Assembly: GCF_026340975.1 (NCBI RefSeq) | Contig: NZ_JAPEOS010000001.1 | Coordinates: 434,001 to 498,000 of the forward strand | DNA length: 64,000 nucleotides | Direction of reading: 5' to 3' | DNA from: Streptomyces sp. NBC_01214 | Lineage (GTDB): Bacteria; Actinomycetota; Actinomycetes; Streptomycetales; Streptomycetaceae | Shown: one piece after another, positions 17,281 through 25,105 of the stretch | How positions within the stretch are numbered: the first letter of the stretch is position 1 | Layout: each line of letters starts with the position of its first letter | The notes under the pieces: generated by a model | The model's input: only the letters and a program-made list of their open reading frames with translations | Databases searched by the model: none | Told to the model about the DNA's origin: nothing | Made by a program: the position numbers and the translations under genes

Positions 17281-18146
17281 GCTGCCTCCTCCTCGGCCCA
17301 GCGCCGCACGTGCGGCAGATCGTCGTCCAGCCAGAACGCGCTCTCCTCGGGGTCCCGGGAGTCGGTGACGACCAGGATCTCCTCGAACTTCGCGCCGGTA
17401 CCCCGAAATCCGAGGTGGGGTTCCACCGCCCACAAGCCGGGCTGCGGCGGATGGTCGGAGAAGTGGTACGGGCTCCACAGCGGGGACCAGCCCTCGCGGT
17501 GGCCGTGCAGGGCGTCACTCGCCAGTCCCTTGAGGGACTGGGTGCCGAAGCCGAAGGCGGTCGGCGACCAGCGCCGCTCCTTGACCCGGTCGATCTTGTG
17601 CGCGATCACGCCGAAGGGATAGGCCCGGTGCCGGTTGGCGTACCCCTGCCGGGTCATCAGCCGTTCGACGTTCTCGTAGATCTCGCGCAGGGAGCGGCCC
17701 TCGCGCACCTGCTCCAGGATCAGCACGCGGTGCGCCTGGAGGTCGGACATGAGCCGGTCCTGCACCGGATTGAGCCCGAGGCTGCCCGAATAGCCGATGT
17801 CCGCCGCGTACCCCTTGTAGACCGGCGCCATGTCGAGGATGAACGGCATCCCCGGCTCCAGCTTCCGGTTGGTGGGGAAGAACTGCAGCGGGATCCTGAA
17901 GTTCGCGAAGGCGGTGCGGTCCCCGAACCACGCGAAGGGCAGGTGGAACCAGTCCCGTACCCCGCGCTCCCGCAGCCACTCGCGCTGCATCCGCGCGGCC
18001 TCGCGCTCGGTCACCCCGGGACGCAGCTGGGCCGCGACGGCCTCCGCGCACTCGTACGAGAGGCGCTGCACCTCTCTGAAGCCGCTCAGGTCGGCGGAGC
18101 GTCGTCCGGAGAGTCGCGCGGTGCGTTGCTTGGTGTCCCCAGCCAT
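17277..18146 (-). CDS. M24 family metallopeptidase
   Basis: This 289-residue protein has the pita-bread fold of the M24 family (methionine aminopeptidase/creatinase/prolidase). All five metal ligands can be traced: two Asp in LDMAPVYKGYAADIG, His in GVIAHKIDR, Glu in WAVEPHLGF and Glu in KFEEILVV. It lacks the N-terminal domain of true prolidases and has an atypical insertion around WSPLWSPYHFSDHPP, so peptide substrate specificity is doubtful. The ATG at 18146 (MAGDTKQ) is chosen; a longer frame begins at 18287 but would run through the promoter region. It is the first gene of the MerR-linked operon and is divergent from the ABC transporter operon. Confidence 0.87.
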   Translation of the reverse strand: MAGDTKQRTARLSGRRSADLSGFREVQRLSYECAEAVAAQLRPGVTEREAARMQREWLRERGVRDWFHLPFAWFGDRTAFANFRIPLQFFPTNRKLEPGMPFILDMAPVYKGYAADIGYSGSLGLNPVQDRLMSDLQAHRVLILEQVREGRSLREIYENVERLMTRQGYANRHRAYPFGVIAHKIDRVKERRWSPTAFGFGTQSLKGLASDALHGHREGWSPLWSPYHFSDHPPQPGLWAVEPHLGFRGTGAKFEEILVVTDSRDPEESAFWLDDDLPHVRRWAEEEAA

Positions 18147-18186
18147 GTCAGCCCGTCCATCCGTGTAGCCGTACGCGCCCGTAAGT

Positions 18187-18208
18187 TGACACTGATGAAT
18201 GTGACAAT
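18187..18208. promoter_or_regulatory. Imperfect inverted repeat before M24 operon
   Basis: TTGACAC-N8-GTGACAA is an inverted repeat with one mismatch, about 40 bp upstream of the M24 start. It also reads as a direct TGACA repeat. It is a candidate operator for the MerR regulator at the end of the operon; this is inference from position. Confidence 0.3.
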
Positions 18209-18242
18209 GACCGGAGATCACGTCAAGGGTCGTGCACGGACC

Positions 18243-18267
18243 TGTGGACAAAGTTGTCGGGTCCACA
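18243..18267. other. Inverted pair of DnaA-box-like 9-mers
   Basis: TGTGGACAA (reverse complement of the Streptomyces DnaA box TTGTCCACA) at 18243-18251 faces GGGTCCACA at 18259-18267. They lie in the divergent gap between the M24 and ABC transporter operons. Confidence 0.45.
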
Positions 18268-18363
18268 TCAGCCTCCCGTGGGGGCATGTACGCCTGAAGG
18301 CTGAGACGGGATCCAGCTCCAGGTCTGACGTTTCACTCGAGCTGCGCCACTAACGTCGAACCC

Positions 18364-19353
18364 GTGACTGTCATTGCGACCGAAAGCCTGAGCAAGCGGT
18401 ACCCCCGAGTGACCGCCCTCGACCGGCTCTCCCTGGACATCGGGCCTGGTGTGACCGGCCTCGTTGGTGCCAATGGAGCCGGCAAGTCCACGCTGATCAA
18501 AATCTTGCTGGGACTGTCCCCCGCCACCGAGGGCAGCGCCGCCGTGCTCGGCCTCGACGTCCACACGCATGGCAGCGCCATCCGTGAACGCGTCGGCTAC
18601 ATGCCCGAGCACGACTGCCTGCCACCCGACGTCTCGGCCACCGAGTTCGTCGTCCACATGGCGCGCATGTCCGGGCTACCGCCGACCGCGGCCCGCGAGC
18701 GCACCGCCGACACCCTGCGCCACGTCGGGCTGTACGAGGAGCGATACCGCCCCATCGGCGGCTACTCCACCGGCATGAAGCAGCGCGTCAAGCTGGCCCA
18801 GGCCCTCGTCCACGACCCCCAGCTGGTCCTCCTCGACGAGCCGACCAACGGCCTGGACCCGGTCGGCCGCGACGAGATGCTCGGCCTGATCCGCCGGATC
18901 TACACCGACTTCGGCATCTCCGTCCTGGTCACCTCCCACCTCCTCGGCGAGCTGGAGCGGACCTGCGACCACGTGGTCGTCGTCGACGGCGGCAAGCTGC
19001 TGCGCTCCAGCTCCACCAGCGACTTCACCCAGATCACCACGACCCTCGCGGTCGAGGTCACCGACTCCGACGCCCACCCGGACGGCTCTGCCGCCCTGCG
19101 CAAGGCGCTCACCGAAGCCGGTGTCACCCTGCACGTCGGAGAGGAACAGGGCCTGCCCGGAGCCGGCCACATCCTCCTCGTCGAGGCCACCGGCGAGCAG
19201 ACGTACGACACCGTCCGCGACACCGTCGCCGACCTGGGCATCGGCCTGGTCCGCATGGAGCAGCGCCGTCACCACATCGCGGAGGTCTTCCGCGACAACG
19301 AGCAGCCCTCGCCCACCGTCCAGCAGAAGGGAGCCGGTTCCGATGGCGCCTGA
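18364..19353 (+). CDS. ABC transporter ATP-binding protein 1
   Basis: This is a 329-residue ATPase subunit of an ABC-2 type exporter. It has Walker A GANGAGKST near residue 40, Q-loop region RVGYMPEHDCLPPD, signature YSTGMKQRVKLAQAL near 140, Walker B LVLLDEPTNGLDP, and an H-loop TSHLLGE. A C-terminal extension of about 100 residues (ALTEAGVTLHVGEE...) is typical of exporter ATPases of this type. The GTG start at 18364 gives the standard N-terminus TVIATESLSKRYP. It is the first gene of a four-gene operon that alternates ATPase and permease; the permease gene begins inside its last codons (11-bp overlap). The substrate is unknown. Confidence 0.92.
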   Translation: MTVIATESLSKRYPRVTALDRLSLDIGPGVTGLVGANGAGKSTLIKILLGLSPATEGSAAVLGLDVHTHGSAIRERVGYMPEHDCLPPDVSATEFVVHMARMSGLPPTAARERTADTLRHVGLYEERYRPIGGYSTGMKQRVKLAQALVHDPQLVLLDEPTNGLDPVGRDEMLGLIRRIYTDFGISVLVTSHLLGELERTCDHVVVVDGGKLLRSSSTSDFTQITTTLAVEVTDSDAHPDGSAALRKALTEAGVTLHVGEEQGLPGAGHILLVEATGEQTYDTVRDTVADLGIGLVRMEQRRHHIAEVFRDNEQPSPTVQQKGAGSDGA

Positions 19354-20230
19354 CACCTCCACCCAGATCCACAACATCGGCTACCGGTCCTATGACGGAC
19401 CCCGGCTCGGCCGCGCCTACGCCCGCAAGTCGCTGTTCTCGCAGTCCCTGCGCGGCGCCTACGGACTCGGCCGCTCCGCCAAGTCCAAGGTCCTCCCGAT
19501 GATCCTCTTCGCAGTGATGTGCGTACCCGCGCTGATCATCGTTGCTGTCGCCATCGCGATGCCCAACTCCACCGAACTGCCGCTCGAGTACACGTCGTAC
19601 GCCCTGACCACGCAGGTGATCGTCGGCCTCTTCCTCGCGTCCCAAGCGCCGCAGTCGGTCTCGCGCGACCTGCGCTTCAAGACGGTGCCGCTCTACTTCT
19701 CGCGGCCCATCGAACGTGTCGACTACGTCCTGGCCAAGTACGCGGCCATGGCCTCGGCCCTGTTCATCCTCACCGCGACCCCGCTGCTGATCATGTGGAT
19801 CGGCTCGCTCCTCGCGAAGTTCGACTTCGCCGACCAGACCAAGGGATTCGGTCAGGGACTCGTGTCGGTTCTGCTGCTGTCGCTGCTCTTCGCGGGCCTC
19901 GGCCTGGTCACGGCCGCTCTCACCCCGCGCCGCGGGTTCGGCGTCGCCGCGATCATCGCGGTGCTCCTGATCCCGTTCGGCGCGGTGACCGCGGTCCAGG
20001 GGATCGCCTCCAGCACCGGGAACACCGGAGCCATCGAGTGGATGGGCCTGTTCTCCCCGATCACCCTCATCGACGGCGTACAGACCGCCTTCCTGGGCGC
20101 GACCTCCGAGTTCCCCGGCGGCGAGGGCCCCTCGGCCGGTGTCGGCGTCGTCTACCTGCTCGTCGCCCTCGGCCTCATCGTCGGCTCCTACGCCGCCCTG
20201 ATGGCCCGCTACCGGAAGGCCGGGCTGTGA
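19343..20230 (+). CDS. ABC-2 type transporter permease 1
   Basis: This is a 295-residue integral membrane protein with about six hydrophobic segments (for example PMILFAVMCVPALIIVAVAI, SVLLLSLLFAGLGLVTAA, VVYLLVALGLIVGSYAALM). A conserved cytoplasmic N-terminus reads IHNIGYRSYDGPRLGR, seen in many actinobacterial ABC-2 permeases. The ATG at 19343 overlaps the ATPase gene and is preceded by GGGAG. The downstream ATPase gene starts inside its stop (GTGA). It probably forms one half of a heteromeric exporter; the cargo is unknown. Confidence 0.88.
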   Translation: MAPDTSTQIHNIGYRSYDGPRLGRAYARKSLFSQSLRGAYGLGRSAKSKVLPMILFAVMCVPALIIVAVAIAMPNSTELPLEYTSYALTTQVIVGLFLASQAPQSVSRDLRFKTVPLYFSRPIERVDYVLAKYAAMASALFILTATPLLIMWIGSLLAKFDFADQTKGFGQGLVSVLLLSLLFAGLGLVTAALTPRRGFGVAAIIAVLLIPFGAVTAVQGIASSTGNTGAIEWMGLFSPITLIDGVQTAFLGATSEFPGGEGPSAGVGVVYLLVALGLIVGSYAALMARYRKAGL

Positions 20231-21138
20231 CCACCATCGACATCGACCACACCTCCCGCTGGTTCGGGAACGTCGTCGCCGTCAACGACGTGACCATGAG
20301 CATCGGCCCCGGCGTCACCGGGCTGCTGGGTCCCAACGGCGCCGGAAAGTCCACCCTCATCAACATGATGGGCGGCTTCCTCGCCCCCTCCACGGGCACC
20401 GTCACCCTCGACGGCGCACCGATCTGGCAGAACGAGCAGGTCTACAAGCAGATCGGCGTCGTGCCCGAGCGCGAGGCCATGTACGACTTCCTCACCGGCC
20501 GGGAGTTCGTCGTCGCCAACGCCGAACTCCACGGCCTCGACGACGCGGCAGCCCAGCGGGCGCTCGCCACCGTCGAGATGGAGTACGCCCAGGACCGCAA
20601 GATTTCCACGTACTCCAAGGGCATGCGCCAGCGAGTGAAGATGGCCTCGGCCCTCGTCCACGAGCCGTCCGTACTCCTCCTCGACGAGCCGTTCAACGGC
20701 ATGGACCCGCGGCAGCGCATGCAGCTCATGAACCTGCTGCGGCGCATGGGCGACGAAGGACGCACCGTCCTGTTCTCCTCCCACATCCTGGAGGAGGTCG
20801 AGCAGCTCGCCTCGCACATCGAGGTGGTCGTGGCCGGTCGGCACGCAGCTTCCGGCGACTTCCGCAAGATCCGCCGTCTGATGACGGACCGCCCGCACCG
20901 CTACCTCATCCGTTCCTCCGACGACCGGGCGCTCGCCGCAGCCCTGATCGCCGACCCCTCCACCGCCGGCATCGAGGTCGACCTGAAGGAAGGCGCGCTG
21001 CGCATCCAGGCCGTTGACTTCGGCCGCTTCACCGAGCTGCTGCCCCGCGTGGCCCGGAAACACGGCATCCGGCTGCTGACGGTCTCGCCCTCCGACGAGT
21101 CCCTCGAGTCGGTCTTCTCCTACCTCGTCACGGCCTGA
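20227..21138 (+). CDS. ABC transporter ATP-binding protein 2
   Basis: This is a 303-residue ABC ATPase with all motifs: Walker A GPNGAGKST near residue 38, signature YSKGMRQRVKMASAL, Walker B VLLLDEPFNGMDP, and H-loop SSHILEE. The C-terminal extension resembles that of the first ATPase, so the two are paralogues within one operon. The GTG start at 20227 overlaps the permease stop by 4 bp. Its partner is probably the permease immediately downstream (15-bp gap), giving two ATPase-permease pairs in series. Confidence 0.92.
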   Translation: MTTIDIDHTSRWFGNVVAVNDVTMSIGPGVTGLLGPNGAGKSTLINMMGGFLAPSTGTVTLDGAPIWQNEQVYKQIGVVPEREAMYDFLTGREFVVANAELHGLDDAAAQRALATVEMEYAQDRKISTYSKGMRQRVKMASALVHEPSVLLLDEPFNGMDPRQRMQLMNLLRRMGDEGRTVLFSSHILEEVEQLASHIEVVVAGRHAASGDFRKIRRLMTDRPHRYLIRSSDDRALAAALIADPSTAGIEVDLKEGALRIQAVDFGRFTELLPRVARKHGIRLLTVSPSDESLESVFSYLVTA

Positions 21139-21153
21139 AAGGAGCTGGCACCC

Positions 21154-21873
21154 ATGTACGAACCCACCGTTGCCCGGCTCACCTACCGGGCCCTGCTCGG
21201 CCGGCGCCGCGCGCTGATCCTCTTCGCGCTGCCCGCCCTGCTGGTCGTCATCGCCCTCGTCGTCCGTACCTTCGTCGGCGTGGACGACAAGGTCGCGGCC
21301 GACCTCCTCGGGGGCTTCGCCCTCGCCACCATGGTTCCGTTGATCGGTGTCATCGCAGGCACGGGAGCCATCGGGCCCGAGATCGACGACGGCTCCATCG
21401 TCTACCTGCTCGCCAAGCCGGTGAAGCGTCCGACGATCATCATGACCAAGCTGATCGTGGCGATCGCCGTCACGATGGTCTTCTCCGCGATCCCCACCCT
21501 GATCGCCGGATTCATCCTCAACGGCAACGGCCAGCAGATCGCCGTCGCCTACACGATCGCCGCCCTCGTGGCCTCGATCGCCTACAGCGCGCTGTTCCTG
21601 CTGCTCGGTACCGTCAGCCGGCACGCGGTCGTCTTCGGCCTGGTCTACGCCCTGATCTGGGAGTCGCTCTTCGGCAGCCTGGTCTCCGGAGCCAAGACCC
21701 TCAGCGTCCAGCAGTGGGCCCTGTCCGTCGCCGAGAAGGTCGCCGGGGACGGGTACGTCGACGCCACCGTCGGCCTTCCCACCGCCGTGATCCTGCTCTG
21801 CGCGGTCACCGTCGGCGCCACCGTCTACGCGGGCCAGAAGCTCCGCCGCCTCACCCTGGCGGGCGAGGAGTAG
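21154..21873 (+). CDS. ABC-2 type transporter permease 2
   Basis: This is a 239-residue membrane protein with about six transmembrane segments (LILFALPALLVVIALVV, ATMVPLIGVIAGTGAIG, AVTMVFSAIPTLIAGFIL, and others). The segment IDDGSIVYLLAKPVKRPTI is the usual cytoplasmic loop of ABC-2 permeases. A ribosome binding site (AAAGGAGC) precedes the ATG at 21154. It is the last gene of the ABC operon, which ends in a very strong intrinsic terminator 17 bp downstream. Substrate and regulation are unknown. Confidence 0.88.
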   Translation: MYEPTVARLTYRALLGRRRALILFALPALLVVIALVVRTFVGVDDKVAADLLGGFALATMVPLIGVIAGTGAIGPEIDDGSIVYLLAKPVKRPTIIMTKLIVAIAVTMVFSAIPTLIAGFILNGNGQQIAVAYTIAALVASIAYSALFLLLGTVSRHAVVFGLVYALIWESLFGSLVSGAKTLSVQQWALSVAEKVAGDGYVDATVGLPTAVILLCAVTVGATVYAGQKLRRLTLAGEE

Positions 21874-21890
21874 GTCCTGCCGCAGCGCAT

Positions 21891-21940
21891 GCGAACCTGT
21901 GCCCCGCCCGGCCCACCGGCCGGGCGGGGCACAGGTTCGC
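21891..21940. terminator. Intrinsic terminator, perfect 23-bp stem
   Basis: A perfect 23-bp inverted repeat (21891-21913 with 21918-21940) and a 4-nt CACC loop lie 17 bp after the last ABC permease. There is no U-tract, as is common in Streptomyces. It separates the ABC operon from the rhomboid-like gene, whose start lies 17 bp further on. Confidence 0.9.
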
Positions 21941-21956
21941 GCGGCATCATCGGTGC

Positions 21957-22592
21957 ATGGTCGCGCACACCGAGCCGGAGCCGTCCAGGCCGCTACGGTC
22001 CTGGATACGCTCCTCGCCCGGAACGCACATCTGGCTGCTGATCATCGCCGTCACCAGCGTCATCGTCGCGATCGCCCCCGACCAGGTCGACAGCGTCCTC
22101 CTCCACCGCAACAGCAGCAACATCCACCAGCTCGTCAAATACCCGGTCCGGGCACTCGTCAGCAGCGCCTTCTGGATCGCGAACCCGGCCTCTCTCGCCC
22201 TCTACGCCGTGCTCTTCGAGCTGTTCCACGCCCCCGTCGAACGCTGGCTCGGCACCCTGCGCTGGCTCCTGATCGTCGCGACCGCCCACGTCGTCGCCAC
22301 TCTGGTCAGCCAGAAGATCCTCCTGACGGCCATCCAGGACCACCGGGCCCCGCACAGCATGACCCACGTCGTCGACATCGGCGTCAGCTATGGGCTCGCG
22401 GCCTCCATCGGCGTCCTCACCTACCGGCTCCCTGCCCCCTGGAGATGGCTTTACCTGGCCGGAGCGGTCACATTCTTCGGGATGCCGTTGGTCACCGGTG
22501 GCACCTTCACGGACCTCGGCCACGCCATCGCGCTCTCCGTCGGCCTGCTCGCCTGGCCGCTCACCCGCAACGTTGTTTCACGTGAAACATGA
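21957..22592 (+). CDS. Rhomboid-like membrane protein
   Basis: This 211-residue polytopic membrane protein has five to six hydrophobic segments. Rhomboid-like catalytic positions are recognisable: a Ser in DIGVSYGLAA (GxSxG) near residue 145 and a His in DLGHAIALSVGL near 190, in the right order for an intramembrane serine protease. The usual GxSG is imperfect, so activity is uncertain. The ATG at 21957 is used; a longer frame would run back through the upstream terminator. The last five codons (VSRET) and the stop context are supplied by a parS site, so the C-terminus is partly dictated by the centromere sequence. It is convergent with the response regulator gene, 8 bp away. Confidence 0.8.
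   Translation: MVAHTEPEPSRPLRSWIRSSPGTHIWLLIIAVTSVIVAIAPDQVDSVLLHRNSSNIHQLVKYPVRALVSSAFWIANPASLALYAVLFELFHAPVERWLGTLRWLLIVATAHVVATLVSQKILLTAIQDHRAPHSMTHVVDIGVSYGLAASIGVLTYRLPAPWRWLYLAGAVTFFGMPLVTGGTFTDLGHAIALSVGLLAWPLTRNVVSRET
22574..22589. other. parS: parS site at 3' end of rhomboid-like gene
   Basis: This is a perfect 16-bp TGTTTCACGTGAAACA. It encodes the last residues VSRET of the rhomboid-like protein directly before its TGA, and lies 10 bp from the stop of the convergent response regulator gene. Confidence 0.95.
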
Positions 22593-22599
22593 CGAGGAT

Positions 22600-23256
22600 C
22601 TAGTCGGCCCCAGCCTCCGACTCCGCTTTGGCGATGCCGTGCTCCCAGGCCCAGGCAGCGATTCCCACCCGGTTGCGGGCCCCCAGCTTGGCCTGGACGT
22701 TCGCGATGTGGGTCTTTGCCGTTCCCGCGCTGATGAACAGTTCCGCGCCGATCTCGGCGTTGGTGAGCCCCCGCGCCACCAGGCGCACGATGTCCAGCTC
22801 CCGTTCCGTCAGCGGATGCGCCGCGGGCCGGGCGACCGGACCCTCCTGCGTCAGCCGGCTCAGCAGCCGCACCGTGATCTGCGGACTGATCAGCGTGTCC
22901 CCCGCCATCGCCGCCCGCACCCCTTCGATCAGCAGCGCCGGACCGGACCGCTTCAGCAGAAAGCCGCAGGCGCCGTTGCGCAGCGCGGTGTGCACGTACT
23001 CGTCCAGGTCGAAGGTGGTCACCACGACCACCCGCGTTTGCGGCGCCAGCAGCCGCGTCACCTCCAGCCCGTCGAGCCGAGGCATCCGGATGTCCGCCAG
23101 CACCACATCGGGTCGTAGTTCCCTCGCCAGCGCCACCGCGCTCTCCCCGTCCGCGGCCTCCCCCACCACGGTCATGTCAGGCTGTGAATCGAGGATCAGC
23201 CGGAAACCGCTGCGGATGTCTTCTTGGTCGTCGGCTATCAGGATGCGTGTGGTCAC
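22600..23256 (-). CDS. NarL/LuxR-family response regulator
   Basis: This is a 218-residue two-component regulator. The receiver domain has the acidic pair in IADDQED, phospho-acceptor Asp in DVVLADIRMPRLDGL near residue 54, Thr in VVVTTFD and Lys in GFLLKRSGP. The C-terminal LuxR-type helix-turn-helix is LTERELDIVRLVARGLTNAE with TAKTHIANVQAKLGARNR (about 150-205). It pairs with the histidine kinase gene 10 bp upstream in the same operon. A perfect 14-bp palindrome between that kinase gene and the divergent membrane protein gene (24300-24313) is a candidate binding site (inference). Confidence 0.93.
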   Translation of the reverse strand: MTTRILIADDQEDIRSGFRLILDSQPDMTVVGEAADGESAVALARELRPDVVLADIRMPRLDGLEVTRLLAPQTRVVVVTTFDLDEYVHTALRNGACGFLLKRSGPALLIEGVRAAMAGDTLISPQITVRLLSRLTQEGPVARPAAHPLTERELDIVRLVARGLTNAEIGAELFISAGTAKTHIANVQAKLGARNRVGIAAWAWEHGIAKAESEAGAD

Positions 23257-23266
23257 GCCGCCATGA

Positions 23267-24262
23267 TCACCCGAGGGCGTGTCCCTGCGCCGGGAAGACG
23301 GCGCAAACCCGCCACCCGCCGTCGGCGCTCGCGCCAGCCCGCAGCGTCCCGCCCGCCGCCTCCACCCTGCCGCGCAGACCGGCCAGCCCGGTTCCGCTCC
23401 GTCGCCGCAGCCCCAGTCCCCTCAGCCCGCCCGCGCCCCGGGCCGGCGCGGAGTTGGCCACGCTCAGTTCGATCCCCTCCGCGGCCCGGTGCAGGCGCAC
23501 CCGTACGACCGCCGCCCCGGGCGCGTGCCGGCGTACGTTCGTCAAGGCTTCCACGGCCACCCGGTAGGCGGTGGTGTCCGCTTCCCGCGACAACTCCCGG
23601 GCTGCCGCCGGGTCGGCCTCCAGCACCCCGCCTTCGAACCGCCCCACCAGCGCCGGAAGTTCCGAGGTCCCCGGGACCGAGGCGGACCGCGCACCGGCCG
23701 CCTCCCGCAGTGCGTGCACCGTCCGGTCCATCGAGGCGAGCGCGCCGAGCCCCGCCGCCTCGATCCGCTCCAACGCGCGGACCGCCTGCTCGGGGTCCTT
23801 GTCCGCCACGAACCTGGCCGCCTGGGCCTGCACCACGATGGCGCTCACGTCGTGCGCCACGAAGTCGTGCAGATCCCGGGCCAGTTCCAGTTGCTGGTCA
23901 CGCCGCCCGTCCCGGACGGCCTGGCGCATCCGGCTCGCCTGACGGCGCAGGTATCCCCCGGCCGCCAGGGCCCCGAGCGCGGGCACCGCCCAGAACGCTG
24001 CAGCCCCGCAGGCCTCCAGCCACGACGACGTGCCCCACATCAGCGGTATTGGCCACACCGCGACGGCCGTCACCCCCAGCGAGGCCGCGACGGTCCCCGA
24101 ACGCACCGGGGACCAGCGGGCCACCAGGGCCAGCAGCGGCAGCAGCAGCCCCACCCAGATCAGCAACCACGTCGGGGGCGCCCCCAGGAACACCGCGAGG
24201 ACGCAGCCGCCGCCGGCAAGGGCCAGTAACGGGGCGTACGCGGTACGAAGGTTGACGGTCAT
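23267..24262 (-). CDS. Sensor histidine kinase (NarL-type partner)
   Basis: This is a 331-residue membrane sensor kinase. The N-terminus has about four transmembrane segments with almost no extracellular domain (LLALAGGGCVLAVFLG, WLLIWVGLLLPLLALVA, VAASLGVTAVAVWPIPL, AAAFWAVPALGALAAGGYL). A HisKA_3 helix follows with phospho-acceptor His in ARDLHDFVAHDVSA near residue 132, then HATPase_c with ALTNVRRHAPGA and GLGLRRRSGTGLAGLRGRV. The N-terminal fold suggests intramembrane sensing of an envelope signal, as in cell-wall stress kinases. The response regulator gene follows after 10 bp; a four-helix membrane protein is transcribed divergently and is a likely target. Confidence 0.92.
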   Translation of the reverse strand: MTVNLRTAYAPLLALAGGGCVLAVFLGAPPTWLLIWVGLLLPLLALVARWSPVRSGTVAASLGVTAVAVWPIPLMWGTSSWLEACGAAAFWAVPALGALAAGGYLRRQASRMRQAVRDGRRDQQLELARDLHDFVAHDVSAIVVQAQAARFVADKDPEQAVRALERIEAAGLGALASMDRTVHALREAAGARSASVPGTSELPALVGRFEGGVLEADPAAARELSREADTTAYRVAVEALTNVRRHAPGAAVVRVRLHRAAEGIELSVANSAPARGAGGLRGLGLRRRSGTGLAGLRGRVEAAGGTLRAGASADGGWRVCAVFPAQGHALG

Positions 24263-24299
24263 GACCCGACCCTACGAGCGCACCCCGGAGACCGGCCAT

Positions 24300-24313
24300 C
24301 TGCCGATCGGCAG
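24300..24313. promoter_or_regulatory. 14-bp palindrome in kinase/membrane-gene gap
   Basis: CTGCCGATCGGCAG is a perfect palindrome 38 bp upstream of the kinase start. A second inverted repeat, TTGATTCATCAA (24386-24397), lies 28 bp before the divergent gene. Both are candidate operators for the LuxR-type regulator; no experimental link is known. Confidence 0.4.
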
Positions 24314-24425
24314 AGCAGCACGACATCACGGGACCCACCGGCCTGCTGATCGACGGATGGTTCCCAAGACCTCGTCCGGCCAGGCTTGATTCATCAACCG
24401 GAAGCCCCTGAAAAGGACTTGGCAG

Positions 24426-24968
24426 ATGACTTCCCACACCGTGGTTCGTGCCCCGCACACCGTGCCCGGAGTCTCTCCACGGCTTCGCCTGCTCGCCCGG
24501 CTCACCTCGCTGACCGTGCTCCCCAGCTGCCTGTGGCGGCTGGCGATCGCGGTCGGCATTCCCATGGGCTGGGGCCCGGGCAGCGACCTGCACCACTCGA
24601 ACTACCTGGGTACCGCGTCCCTGGTCCTCGCCTTCGTCTGCGTCCTGCAGGAGACCCTGGGCCTATTGAGCCTCGGTATGGTCCAGCGCTGGGGAGAGGA
24701 GCTGCCCGGCTGGATTCCCGTGCTGGGCGGGCGCCCGATCCATCCCCTGGTGGCGGTCGTTCCCGCGACGCTGGGCGCGATCGCGCTCACCGGCATCACG
24801 GTCCTGGGTGCCTTGACCTGGAGCGAAACCAACGCCGCGAATCCCGATGCGCCCACCGGGCTCGCCCTGCGGATCTTCGACCTGTCCTACGCACCGCTGT
24901 TGCTCTGGGGCCCGCTGCTGGGGATCCTCACCGTCGCCTACTGGCGCCGCCGCCGCATGCACGGCTGA
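24426..24968 (+). CDS. Four-helix membrane protein of unknown function
   Basis: This 180-residue integral membrane protein has four hydrophobic segments (around 25-45, 60-85, 105-130 and 150-172), a basic N-terminus (RLRLLARLTSL) and a C-terminal RRRR. I do not recognise a defined family. The extracytoplasmic loop has GWGPGSDLHHSNYLG and WGEELPGWIPVLGGRPIHP. It is transcribed divergently from a membrane-sensing two-component system, with palindromes between, a layout typical of a regulator and its stress-response target (inference). A strong hairpin terminator follows at 25035. Confidence 0.75.
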   Translation: MTSHTVVRAPHTVPGVSPRLRLLARLTSLTVLPSCLWRLAIAVGIPMGWGPGSDLHHSNYLGTASLVLAFVCVLQETLGLLSLGMVQRWGEELPGWIPVLGGRPIHPLVAVVPATLGAIALTGITVLGALTWSETNAANPDAPTGLALRIFDLSYAPLLLWGPLLGILTVAYWRRRRMHG

Positions 24969-25034
24969 TGCACGGAAATTCGCTGGTAAGGGACCTGTGC
25001 CCGGTGCAGAGTGGGTCGTGCGGGGAGCAACAAA

Positions 25035-25088
25035 AGGTCCGGGGCAGCCACTTCGAGCGCGCCTTGCGGCGCGGGCTGTCCCGGACCT
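25035..25088. terminator. Bidirectional intrinsic terminator
   Basis: Arms 25035-25049 and 25074-25088 pair over 15 bp with one G-U wobble, and the loop contains a further GCGCGCC/GGCGCG stem. It lies between the convergent membrane protein and HAD phosphatase genes. Confidence 0.8.
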
Positions 25089-25105
25089 CTCCTACGTCAT
25101 GCGCG

